Shown here: positions 1-10,913 of the stretch, in pieces
How the letters are laid out: every line of letters starts with the position of its first letter
Position numbering within the stretch: position 1 is the stretch's first letter
NCBI RefSeq assembly: GCF_030253575.1
Contig: NC_080568.1
Location: 19,802,501 to 19,866,500, forward strand
Origin: Rhododendron vialii
Taxonomy: Eukaryota; Streptophyta; Magnoliopsida; Ericales; Ericaceae
Direction: 5' to 3'
DNA: 64,000 nucleotides
The notes under the pieces: generated by a model
What the model was told of the DNA's origin: nothing
Database searches by the model: none
The model's input: the letters and a program-made list of their open reading frames with translations, nothing else
Translations under genes and position numbers: made by a program

Positions 1-1131
1 AGTCTCTCCTGTCTGTTCACAAATCGTCTCTTTGAACGAAGGAGTTTCGGTAATCAAGTCAAATGTCTCCTAGCCAGCTGTCTCTTATCAAATCGGCTGC
101 TTGAGTGAAAGTAGGAATGCCAGTTTTTGGTAGGATTCTATAATGCCTCCTTTTGCTTTTTAGACGAGGAAAGCAATCCAATCAGTGCGGTCATTCCAGT
201 CATGTCCTTGACTTCGATCGTAGGTTGAAAGTCAAGAAGTAGCTGCTCCAAGAAGAAATTCCGTTCTCCCTATTGTTTCTTATAGATTTTGAATAGGTAT
301 ACGTGCGCACTCTACTTAAGTATTTCAAGTTATTTGATTCATCTTTTCATCTCTCTCAGTCATCTAGCTCTACTCCTGTCCCTTTTGGTTGGGACTCGGT
401 CCTTTTTGGTCCCATTCTAACGATCGAACCATTTGTGTTTAAGAGCTCATCAGGACATCAATAACGTTAAAAATCATGTAGATCGGATGTTGAATTCACA
501 TGATAACAACTTATATATATCGCAATGAATGCGTTTCAAACCAGTAAGTTGAACTTTTTTTTCCAACTTAAACGTGTCCTGAAATCGTATTACTCAAACT
601 CCAATCATTATGGTTTTTAGCATGGTTGAACCCGATGAGTTCTAAAACGTGAATGACTTCCATCAATAGTAATAATCCCAATAGCGGGGAGTCGGGGACT
701 GGGATTGGAGAGCTACTTGCTAATGTGTTCACGTTCCCAATAGCTAGTAATAATGAAAGCCATGATCTCCAAGCCTGATTACACATCTTTGATCTGTTTA
801 TTAGCTCGGAGTGCATGAACTCTGGATATACCATCAAATAGGCCCTACATATCTGTAATGAATGACATGCATATTTGGAAAACCAAATGGGACGTGGTCA
901 AATGAACCTCATTTTTTGGTACGTAAATGTAACTCAATTTTCTGGTGCATATGCCAACAGGATCTTAGCCATAATCTTGTGTGATTAATTCTCATTCTAG
1001 CATAATTATTATCATGGATGCAACAACCTATTCTTTCTTTTTTGCTAATTGGAACTGTCTGAATTTAGAGCATAATTTTAAGGTTCTTTCGATGAGCAGT
1101 ACAGTCCCATCACAGAGAGAGAACAGATGGG
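1..1131. other. Spacer upstream of O-methyltransferase relic
   Basis: No gene is supported here. Open frames are short and show no family resemblance. The sequence is AT-rich with no clear repeat structure. The far left may be part of an older element cut by the window edge, but nothing in it identifies a family. Confidence 0.5.
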
Positions 1132-1833
1132 ATGGAGAAAGAGGCTCGAGCAGACCCAAATGCTCTGCTAGAAGGCCAAGCAGAAATATGGTTGTGCATA
1201 TTTTCTGTTGTTGAGACCATGGCTTTGAAAGGTGTTGTGGAGCTCTGCATAGCCGAGATTATCCACTCCCACGCTAGACCCATCACCTTGTCATAAATTG
1301 CCAGTGATATTGGCTCTCCATCTTTAGACCTCTCGTCCCTGGCTCGCATAATGAAATTACTCGTCCATATGAAGGTTTTTGATGCAGATTCTAAATCCGG
1401 TTGCAAAGAGACTCTTTACAGCCTGAATGCCTCCTCCAAATGGTTGTTATATGACAACGAGCTAAGCCTAGCACCTTTTGTGTCCATGATTGATCACACA
1501 CCAATTTCTACCATGAATTTCCTTAGCCAGTGTGTGAAAGAGGGTGGCAGTGACTTCCAGAAGGCTCATGGCGTCTAGTTTTAGGATTTTGTATCTTTAG
1601 ATCCTGAATTCCAGAAGAACTTCTGCTATAGCATGGAATTTACTTCAAGGATATCAATGAAGGCAATGCTGACAGAATATAAAGATGGGTTTGATTCCAT
1701 TGGATCTTTAGTGGACGTTAGGGGAGGGTCTGGATTTGCAATGGCAGAGGTTGTGAAGGCCCATCCACATATCAAAGGAACCAACTTTGATTTGCCACAC
1801 ATTGTTGACACTACACCAGTGTACCTAGGGGTA

Positions 1834-1868
<35 letters not shown>

Positions 1869-2699
1869 TCGTGCAGATGTGATTCTCATGAAGGTACACA
1901 TCTTTCTTACATTTAAGTCACATGCCATCGTTCATCCATCTTTATTTGTCTATATGTATCTATAGATAAACTAGTTGATTGTGACACATGGGTGTAGTTT
2001 GTTTTGGTTTGGTTACTTCTAATAAATGTTTCATTAACCCGGAAGAGGAACATGAGCATGTGTTTTTGTTTTTTCACTTGCTTTCTAAAACCTAATGGGT
2101 CAGCTCAAATTGACTTCGATTTCGCCTTGCATTAAAAGGGGTTCCTAACATGATCTGGTATCCGCCATGTAAGTTGTAAGATGGTACCAAAAACAATACA
2201 CAAGTATGGTAACTATTGAAGTACTTAGTATGAGTTATAAATTTGTTCTCTACATACTTTATTTTGTTAATGAGGAGGTGATTCAGTAGTAATAATTTCT
2301 AATTGATAGTTTTTGTTGTATCACTTCCTTTTTGTACGTTGAGCCACAAGCGAACGTCGACATGAATTGAGGCTGCGATTTGTATTTTCATGTTTTGTAG
2401 CGGATCTTGCACGGTTGGAGTGATGAAGATTGTATCAGGATTTTAAGAAAATGTCAAAAAGCAATTCCAAAGAAAGCGGGGAAGGTTTTCATCCTTGATG
2501 TGGTTCTGCAGCTTGGGGGTGATGGCTTGTTTAATGAGGTAGGCATGATTTTCGATATTCTAATGTTGGCTCAGTGTTTGGGGGGAAGGAGAGGTCAGAG
2601 ATCGAGTGGAAAAGGGTATTGGAAGGAGGAGCGTTTCCGCGCTACAAAATTATAAAGGTTCCTGCAATAGAGTCAATCATTGAGGCCTATCCTGAGTGA
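1132..2699 (+). pseudogene. Plant class-II O-methyltransferase pseudogene (COMT/flavonoid OMT-like)
   Basis: Seen: translation from the ATG at 1132 gives the N-terminal dimerisation region (EGQAEIW...VVELCIAEIIHSH), then KDGFDSIGSLVDVRGGSG, a damaged SAM-binding glycine motif, and DMFESIPRADVILMK. An intron with GT-AG ends runs 1894-2400. Exon 2 resumes with ILHGWSDEDC (family consensus ILHDWSDEDC), KVFILDVVL and a C-terminal IKVPAIESIIEAYPE ending at 2699. Family knowledge: plant small-molecule OMTs methylate phenolic hydroxyls using SAM as cytosolic homodimers of about 350-370 aa, commonly with a single intron at this site. Broken: in-frame stops at 1294 (TAA where CAA is expected), 1576 and 1582, a frame change in the G-run near 2581, and a lost motif glycine (GGG to RGG). 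The two exons stay in order, so this is a decayed gene rather than a retrocopy. Substrate cannot be told. Confidence 0.9.
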
Positions 2700-3586
2700 C
2701 TTCAATGGTTTACAATGAATTCATCTCATGATGCAAAGTGCAATTTTCCTCAAAATAGTGAATATGAGGACAAGATAATATTATACATTTTTCTTGCAAA
2801 TTGGCTAACTTAGTTTGGGTGGATAGTGTTGGAATGTATAGGTGAAAAAGTGAGTAGACCAAATAAAGAGTGCACCTTTTTGTATTTCTAACTAGCTAAT
2901 GCAACTAGTAGTGTTAGAGATGTTGTAACTAGCTAAGAGTGTTAATTGGTTTTATATTGTTTTTTGGTTGCTGAAAAACTGATTTCATAGTTGTGGGAAG
3001 GGAAAAGATCAGGGGAGTAGATGCAAAGGGTTAGAGTTGGTGTTTTGGAATAATCGAATGTGATGCAATCAAAAGCTGTTAGTAAACTTAACTGGCAGTT
3101 GACGGGGGGAGGTACTTAGTGTAGTAATGCATATGTAAAGATGAGGGAGGGAGTTGTAACTTTTTGTACCTCAAGGGCTCCAAAGGTTTTAGTAAAAAAA
3201 CCTGAGGGAATATTGGTATGATTCACCATTTTTCTTATTATCATTTTATGTGGCTTATTATTCAGTGCACTCTCAAATCCCTTTTTCAACATACATCGTG
3301 GTGGAGCTCATACGCTTGCCGAAATGTATAATGAAAAATGGGTATGGGGCACTTTACAAGTAATAGCATTTTCGCAAAAATAATGCAGGTCCCACGTAAT
3401 AGCTTCACTTGGCCTGATTAATAGGCACATGACCACCACATGCACATTTTCTGTCTCTTGTATTACTACAACCATTATCGATTTAACCAAATCCATACAA
3501 ATTGGAAACTACAAGGGCTAATCGTAACCAATTGAAACTACATGGACAAAATCAAGACTCGAGGTAAACTACAGGGACAATTTCAA

Positions 3587-3590
<4 letters not shown>

Positions 3591-3632
<42 letters not shown>
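3591..3632. repeat. (CT)n microsatellite
   Basis: Uninterrupted CT dinucleotides for about 42 bases, followed by a T-rich run. Minus-strand frames across it encode only RE repeats and are artefacts. Confidence 0.95.
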
Positions 3633-3635
<3 letters not shown>

Positions 3636-3839
3636 TTTTTTTTTTATGGAGATCAATAAGATAACTTTTTCTACCAACTCCCTCTCTCTCTTTTTTGTAC
3701 AAAACTTTGCCACTGGGCCGGTTGATTGAACCAAATGGAACAGAACTTGTTCTTTATTAAAACGGTCCCACACAGCCAATTTGCAACAAGCCAATGGCCA
3801 AGAGCCAAAGCAAAATGGAAAGGCCTTGATTTTATCGCT

Positions 3840-3966
3840 CTTTTTTTATTAATGTTATTTTTTTGTAAGTGTATTTTTAATGTAAAAATATATTTGTTGA
3901 TTTTGTCGTTTTTTTTATTAATATTATTTTTTTTGTAAGTGTATTTTTAGTGTACAAATATATTTG
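3840..3966. repeat. Two tandem copies of a ~65-bp T-rich unit
   Basis: The unit TTTTTTTATTAAT...GTAAGTGTATTTTTA...ATATATTTGT occurs twice back to back with few changes. No gene overlaps it. Confidence 0.7.
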
Positions 3967-4476
3967 TAGAAGAGTGGGGTTAAAAAGAAATAAAGTGCCG
4001 AATGGAAAACCCATGTTGAGTGGCTTGACTTAAAGACGATTATCTTCAATTTTCAGTTTTAGGGTCATCTGATTTTGACAGCTGATTTCTGATGAATTTC
4101 ATTTCTATTATGCTTTTCACAAATTGATGAAGTAGGATTTTTATTTCCATCTCTCATAGAATCGTTTCCACTTCATAATTTGCACTCTTTTTCTCACCTT
4201 CTGGAGTCTGGACTACAAGCTTTGACAGAGGTATGGTATTTGAATTTGGTTGCTTTTAATCTTTTATTATTTGTTTTCTTTTTGATAACTCAGTTGTCGG
4301 GCCTGCTTGTTATTTGTTTTCTTTATTGATGTTTTTTCACCATTTGTGTTTTGGGGGTGTTAAAAGCTAGCAAGGAAAGCACAACATTAATGGGTTTGCT
4401 CGCTATGAGGTCTCCGTGGACGACTCAACCAAACAATTCATCGGCAACTTTCCTGGGCTGTGCTAATTTTGCTGTC

Positions 4477-4785
4477 ACAAGTTAGTTTCCTCGTTCTTCT
4501 TTGAATTTCACCCCATTTTGTGGATTCTTGTAACTTTCTACGAGGATATTAACCATGAAAGTGTATTAGGGGGATTGGTTAGTTTTCCTCATTCTTCTTG
4601 GGATTTCACCTCATTTTTTTTGTTTCTTATAGATTTTATACACATTGATATAAATAGCATGAAAGTGTACTAGTGCAATTGGTTAGTTTGGTCATTCTTC
4701 TTTGTATTTCACCCCATTTATCTGGTTTCTTGTGTAAAGTTTTATAAATAATTATATTGAGCATGAAAGTGTAGTATTGCAACTG
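4477..4785. repeat. Three diverged tandem copies of a ~95-bp unit
   Basis: Each unit contains GGTTAGTTT, CATTCTTCTT, TTTCACCCCATTT and ends near GCATGAAAGTGTA. The three copies begin near 4480, 4575 and 4680 and differ at many positions, so this is an old tandem array. No function is visible. Confidence 0.75.
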
Positions 4786-5712
4786 GGTACCGTGCGGGTG
4801 AAACCGGTGCTCAGATATGGACCTCGAACTTGAACGGGTTCTCCTCCATCCACCGACCCATCTGCAAAGAGTAACACAAAGAGTTAGTGCCTCTTGACCG
4901 AGACTGGCTGGAGAGACACTCTGTTGCTAAAGTCAGTGACTGGAAAGAGAGAAGTTATGGGAACTCTAGATTAGGGTTTCTAGGGAGGAATAGTCATGTA
5001 TGTGGCATGGGGTAACCATCTCACATGATGATCCCGCCAAGTTTGAGATTTCCCAAGCATGGACCACTATTCTATTAGGCTCATGTTTCCCGTTTGGGCA
5101 TTGTATGGCAAGCTGCTATGTGACTCTCTTTGACCGCCCTTTGCCCAATTTAGCAAGGCCGTTGCGGTAGAGCTTGTTAAGGAAATAGAGTCCCAAATTG
5201 CTTGGGAGTGGAATAGGTGATCACTTAATAACAGTTGGGACTATCTTAGTTTGTCTCATATCCACCTAGGCCACTTAACTCGGCCTAGACTTAGCCAAAT
5301 AGTTGCTTGGTCATCCATGACTCTACTTTGGACTGGTAGGTAATATGATCGTGTGGGCCTCGGTTTGCTAGACGCCCACCACAGGATGTCTTATAATGAT
5401 CCTGTGCACGACCTAACCTTCAAAGGTGTCGTGTCCTGTATTCTTCCCTTCACTGGTACACTTCAAATCTTTCATATGCTTCTTCCTATTAATTCCCATC
5501 ATGATCTTCCATTACAGTACTGCACTATTGCTTGTAGTTTGAATTTATGTTCACATGTCTGGAGTTGATTTGTAATGCAATTTCGTATCCTGCATAATTG
5601 GAACCCCAATTTCCAGTAGAGCAGTACTTTCTCTTTTCACTCAATGATAGTTGTTCATTATAGGTTTGTTTTGTGGAATTTATTTAGGTGGGAAGTTCCA
5701 TGGCCATGATGA

Positions 5713-5850
5713 TCTATGTTGCTTGGACTCGGGTGCGGGAATCGGGTGCGGGAATCGGGTGCGGGTGTGAATCTAGGTGTCGGGCACCTCAAGTTGAAAA
5801 ATATAGGATACGTGGATATGGATCCAGATTTGGACACGGGTACGGGGATA
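5713..5850. repeat. Fragment of dispersed GGGTGCGGG-rich repeat
   Basis: Begins TCTATGTTGCTTGGACTCGG and continues with repeats of GGGTGCGGG/AATC and TGTCGGGCACC. Related openings occur at about 19142 (TCTATGTTGCATGGACTCTG) and, reversed, at about 12955 (GCGAGTCCGCGTAACGCAG). It lies just beyond the 3' side of the hAT transposase relic and could be one of that element's ends, but I could not find a matching inverted terminus. Confidence 0.45.
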
Positions 5851-6321
5851 CGATATACTATTAGTTTATAATATATATATATATCATAAGTTTGTAACAG
5901 CTCAATAAATAGAAACTGACAATTCAATTAGAGAAATGCACTTGTGTCTTAAATAACCCAAATAACATCCAAATATCCAATTCATAGTTCAAAAACTTCC
6001 AAACATAACAGTCTTACTTTTTTTGATCGGCAACATAATACTCTTATTTTAACTAGTCCCAACACCAAAAACAATGACGTATTCCTTGGTCCAACATACT
6101 AATACGACCTACTACTCAGTACTTGCAACTTGCAACAAAACAAATCATAAAATCCATCTTCTAAAACTCATCTCCATTCAACTGCTCTTCACCCGCTCAA
6201 CATCCTAAAAAGTCAACTTCTCCAACTCTGGTTCATCAAGGGAAAGTTGTGCAAGCTCTGCCACCTCTTGTCCTTCTCTATCAAACTGATCTCCACTTGA
6301 AAACCCATACAGAAACAAATT

Positions 6322-8499
6322 TTAAAATGCAGTAAACATGAAATGCTTGTTAAATATTAGGAGAAAAGTGTACATACTTATGTCCCAATATTTCGAAGAA
6401 CCTACTGTGTACTCCTCGCTCTTCCTTGAGAGAAGGCGGAGATTGCAATGCACAAAGACTAGGTCTTCAGCTCGACTTGTTGCTAGCCGGTTTCTCTTCA
6501 CACTTTGAATCACAGAATATGTGCTCCAATTCCTCTCACAGCAAGAGGAAGATGCGGGCTGCGAAAGCAATTTGAAGGCCAAGGCTTGTAGCAATGGGGT
6601 TGAAGCCCCATGATTGGCCCACCATGAAATAGGTTCCTCAAACATTCGGGAATCGATAACACGAGCGTGGCTAAAATAATCAGACCCACTAGAAAATGCT
6701 CCATATTCTGAATAAGCCTTTCGCAAGTCAGATTCATTAGGAAAAAGCCTTTTGAAACATTTGCTTCTATTTAGGGAGACCTCGTGATCCTCATGTGGAG
6801 AGATCCGTGCAACACCAATACCTCCACTATTCAGCCAAGCATCACAATAATACTTTGGGACCAATGAATGAGCCATACAATGTAGAGGGGTATTACTTTT
6901 GTTCCACCTACTCTCTAAAATTTGGTGCACAACATCGAAAAAGTCAGATTTACCAAACTCCATGTCTTCTCCTTCTTGTTCAAATATCCTCTTTTTCACA
7001 TTCTCAATCATTGTATCCCACATATCATATATGAGATGCAAAACGGGAGAGTCTGTGTCAACTATCCTCAACATGTCAATGATTGGTTCGGTGAAACTTA
7101 AAAGATAATCTAACTGATCCCAAAATGTGTCATCAACAATGCATTTTTTCACCTCACGAGCTTTAGTTTCAGCTAAAGTGTTTCCATCTGCCCTATAGGT
7201 TTTCCAGCTTGCATCCATCACCATTTTTTCGAGAGATGTCTTAACTTCCCTTAAGCGTTCAGCCATGATAAAACTAGAGGCAAATCTAGTTTCTGCTACA
7301 CTTAGCAGTTTCGGATTAAAGTAGTGATTGAAGATGTAATTTGCCTTGCTATGGTTGAGAACAAAATTACGAATATCATGCACTTGCTTTATCAAATCTG
7401 AAATCCACTTACATTGGGCATATTGAGGTGTTTTTTCTCCTGGCTCACAGATGCTCTTCAAGGCCAAGTTGAGACTATGCGCAACGCATGGAGTCCAAAA
7501 TACATGTGGGTATTTGGCTTCAATAGTTAACCCAGCAGCCTTGTAGTTTAAGGCATTGTCTGTCACATTTGAACCACATTTGCTTCTCCTAAATCCTTGA
7601 TCCTCTGTAAGAACAAGTTTGCAACATAATCTGCATCCTTGGTATTTCCACTCGCATCAATGGCTTTTATAAACATAGCTCCCCCAGTAGATGCTGCCAT
7701 TATGTTAATCAAAGACCTGCGCTGCCTATCAGACCACCCATCGGAGACCAATGAAACACCTCTCTTCTTCCATGTATCTTTCACTGGCTGTAACAACCTG
7801 TTGATATGCTCTTTTTCCTGGGAAAGCAAAGTGGTACGCAACCTATTGTATGAAGGAGGAATGTATCCGGCTAACCTGTTAATTGAAAGGATTAATGAGT
7901 ACTTTCAAAAATAGGGAGAACTTGTAAAAAAAAAAAAGGCAAAATGAAGGAGTAAGATAGCCACAAAACCTGCTATTTGCAAGGGTCAGTGAGTACTTTC
8001 GAAAATAGGGGGATCTTGCAAGATTAAATGCCAATCCACTAGCATAGAACATTCGTGCACAATCTTTGTCAGCAACATCTCTCTGCGCAACATTGAACGC
8101 ATCAGTTAAAGCACCTCCGGTGGCCATTCCCTTGCGTTTTTTCTGCCGGAGAAGGTCAGAACCTTCTGGGATGGTGATGCACTCTGCTTTTTTCCTTGCA
8201 TTTAGGGCTAGTTGAGCCTTTTTAGCTTCAGCTGCTTCATGCTCCTTCCTTATAGCTTCAAGCACTTGATCACTTATGGATAAGCAACCTTCAACATTAT
8301 GGTGAGGAAGCCTCAACAGGTGGCCTTTCACCTTTGTGTAAGATCCAACGACTCTCTTGTTGCAGTAATTGCAAATCCAGGTTCAATTTCCCCCTCCTCC
8401 GTCAGCCACGTTCATAACCTGGACATGATTCCACATAGGCTTATCATCAAATCTAGCTCCTTGAGCTGTTGATGGACGCAAAGATTGGGATGAAGACAT
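6322..8499 (-). mobile_element. hAT DNA transposon, broken transposase gene
   Basis: Read on the minus strand from the ATG at 8499. An N-terminal BED zinc finger comes first (MWNHV...WICNYCNKRVVGSY...KVKGHLL), then a linker, then a GT-AG intron of about 90 bp (about 7876-7968). The catalytic segment follows (VSLVSDGWSDRQRRSLINIMA; VTDNALNYKAAG; PCVAHSLNLALK), with the C-terminal hAT dimerisation region (LLSQPASSSCCERNWSTYS...NRLATSRAEDLVFVHCNLRLL). Family knowledge: hAT transposases cut and paste elements that make 8-bp target duplications. Damage: one in-frame TGA just ahead of the zinc-finger cysteines, near 8384, and one frame change near 7563 between GEANVVQM and TDNALNYK. The reading is otherwise long and open, so inactivation looks recent. 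Terminal inverted repeats were not located. A TATA-like CTATAAATCG lies about 70 bases before the ATG. Confidence 0.9.
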
Positions 8500-8835
8500 T
8501 TGTTGATAGTTGAGGAACAACAGAAGAATTGTGGATTGGATTTGGATGGTTGATCATTATAGCAAGTCTCGATTTATAGGCTTTCTGGCCGAAATTGGTT
8601 TATCGATTGGGTTCCTTCGACCCTTTGAAAATTGGGGCTTTCAGCTTTGGAATACAGTGAAGGAATAATGAAGGGGTGGGTGGGTGGGTGTTGTGGTTTA
8701 TTGTGAGAGCATTAGTAGAAATATACGTGGCAATCAAAAAAGAGTTTGACTGATGTGTTTTTTTTTTTCTTTTTGCTAAGTGACATGTATTTGTTTTCAT
8801 ATGGCAGGACATTATATATTTATATATTATATATA

Positions 8836-8955
8836 CGGGACGGTTCTGGAAAAACCCCAAAGTTCCCAATCGAATTAAAAAAACACCCCAAAGTTTTCGA
8901 TCGAGAACTTTGGAGTGTTTTTTTTAGATTTTTTTACGTGTCCCTGGAACCGTTC

Positions 8956-8957
<2 letters not shown>
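8836..8957. mobile_element. Small fold-back MITE inside a (TA)n tract
   Basis: The left end CGGGACGGTTCTGGAAAAAC and the reverse complement of the right end CGGAACGGTTCCAGGGACAC are near-identical. The inner arms (CCCCAAAGTTCCCAATCG and its inverse CGATCGAGAACTTTGG) also pair. The palindrome is about 122 bp with TA-rich sequence on its left and an uninterrupted (TA)n on its right. Confidence 0.8.

Positions 8958-9013
<56 letters not shown>
8958..9013. repeat. (TA)n microsatellite
   Basis: About 28 TA units directly abut the right end of the fold-back element. Confidence 0.95.
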
Positions 9014-9017
<4 letters not shown>

Positions 9018-9123
9018 ATAATAATTAAAATGACTTTGGGTAATACTGACACGTTGGATTCTTTGCTTTTTCAAATTTTTTTTTTTATCAAATTAGATAG
9101 CAATTGATGTAATTCAATTATCT

Positions 9124-9620
9124 ATTTGTAAGATTGAGAAACAAATAGTTCATTAGTAGCCACGTGATCAATGTAACCCTAACGAAGATTAGTGAATCGT
9201 GATTAGCTAGTTGTACTATGTTTCGTTAGAGTGTGACAAAGGATGATCGTTATCTGTGATCGTGATTAGTATAGACATTATATCTTGAACTTAGCTTGGT
9301 TAGAGTATGAAAAATGAAGATTATTGTTGCATGTGATCGTGAATAGTTAGTTGTACTATGTTTCGTTAGAATGTGAGAAAGGATGATCATTATCTGTGAT
9401 CGTGATTAGTATAGACATTATATCTTGAACTTAGCTTGGTTAGAGTGTGAAAAACGAAGATTGAACTTAGCTTGGTTAGAGTGTGATGGTTAGAGTGTGA
9501 AAAATGAAGATTGAACTTAGCTTGGTTAGAGTGTGAAAAATGAAGATTGAGAAACAAATAGTTCATTAGCAGTCCCATGATCAATGTAACCTTGACTAGT
9601 TAGTTGTATTGTGTTTCATT
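9124..9620. repeat. Complex higher-order tandem repeat
   Basis: A ~140-bp unit (TTGTACTATGTTTCGTTAGA...GTGATCGTGATTAGTATAGA...) is repeated at about 9207-9315 and 9347-9455. It is followed by several ~40-bp units built on GAACTTAGCTTGGTTAGAGT plus GTGAAAAATGAAGATT. A motif around AGATTGAGAAACAAATAGTT occurs at both ends (about 9132 and 9543), so the whole block looks framed by a direct repeat. Confidence 0.75.
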
Positions 9621-9825
9621 ATAGTGTGATAAATAATGATCAATATCTGTGATTTTGATTAGTAATTCCCATTCGCTAATGTTTGTTTACCGTATTTTGA
9701 GTATAGGTCACTCAAAATCATATTACTAGACTCTTAAGTACTTTGATTTCGAATATAATACCAAGGTTTTAATTTTGAACATAATATGGCACATAGAATG
9801 AGATTCGATGTAAAGATGACTAGTT

Positions 9826-10036
9826 AAGGGTGTTTTGGCAAAAAATATATAAGCCAAATTATTATTTTTGTCCTTACTCAAAATAATAAGAGAAATTATT
9901 GATTCGTCTCGTTGAGAGGAATTATTATTGTTGTCTTTATTCACAAATTTTTAAATTTAGTTGATAGTTTTTACTCCTACTTTTTAAATAAGGACAAAAA
10001 AAAATTTTAGATTAACTATTTAGCCAAAAGACCCCT
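9826..10036. mobile_element. Fold-back MITE, about 210 bp
   Basis: The left arm (GGGTGTTTTGGCAAAAAATA...TTATTTTTGTCCTTACT) pairs with the inverse of the right arm (GGGGTCTTTTGGCTAAATAG...TTTTTTTTGTCCTTATTT). Termini can be read as GGGTGTTTTGGC and GCCAAAAGACCCC. No clear target duplication was found, so the superfamily is open. Confidence 0.6.
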
Positions 10037-10502
10037 ACTGTGTAATTTTACTTTTTCCATACATTAGAACCTCCCCCAATATTGAAATTGAAAATAATAA
10101 ACGATAATTTGCAAGTATACCAAGTGTATACAAATTAAGAAAAATGCTAAGAATAACTTAACTTAAAAAAATTTAAATAGATTATATTTTGTTGAACTGA
10201 AATAGATAGTTGGTACATGTAAAATTAAATCTTGATTAATAAAAGACATACAATATTCGGTGAATCAACATCACAATTTTTTTTATATAGGTACTTTATT
10301 TTCCACAATTCAATTGGGAGGAGAAGTTAACATAGATAATTATGGCCTCCCAACTACCACCAAAATATATTCATTTTGTTTTTTTCCTTTGTCTCTCTCT
10401 CTCTCTCTTATTCATTTTAAGAAAATGAAAAAATATTCTCAAAACCACCCAAAGAAATAAAAACACACAATTGGGCTTTTCAACATTGAGGTCTCATTCC
10501 AC

Positions 10503-10712
10503 AATAACTTCTTAAAAAATAAGTACTTATTTATATTTTCAAACTCAAAAAATTTATATTGCCGAAATGAATTTTCGATATTTTTTTTTGCACCGTATTA
10601 AAAGTTTCAATGGGATCTATAAAGATACTTATTACTATAAAAATTATTTGCTTAAACACATTATTTTTGAATTCAATGTTTTTAAATAAGTATATTTTGA
10701 AAGTTGAAACAG
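10503..10712 (-). mobile_element. Degraded Tourist-like MITE
   Basis: The interior (CTTCTTAAAAAATAAG, TTTTCAAACTCAAAA, TTTTTTTTGCACCGTATTAA, TTTCAATGGGATCT) matches the reverse complement of the Tourist copies at 10914-12526, 35574-35811 and 37350-37590. The G/C-rich ends are not recognisable. Confidence 0.5.
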
Positions 10713-10913
10713 TCATTAAGTGCTACATATATCCATACATTGGGGGAACATAAACACTCTAATTATTTCTTCAGTTGAGAAAATGAAAAGCCTTTACTCT
10801 TTTTCTTTTTCTTTTTTTTTATTTTCAACAGAGCAACACGCCTTTACTCTTATTACTAGTTATTAACTGTGAACTGAACACGTACACTAGCGTTGTAGTA
10901 GATAAAAGCCTTA

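Larger units (their letters stand above)
2700..5711. other. Intergenic spacer with simple and tandem repeats
   Basis: No coding gene is visible. The stretch holds a (CT)n tract, a duplicated T-rich 65-bp unit and a threefold tandem repeat, annotated separately. 4800-5560 is less AT-rich and resembles repeat-derived sequence, but I could not match it to a family or find its ends. Confidence 0.5.

Noticed and set aside
8740-9015. Frames ending in long Ile-Tyr repeats (also near 14990, 15226, 15515 and 32804)
   Set aside because: Translations of (TA)n tracts and palindromic MITEs.
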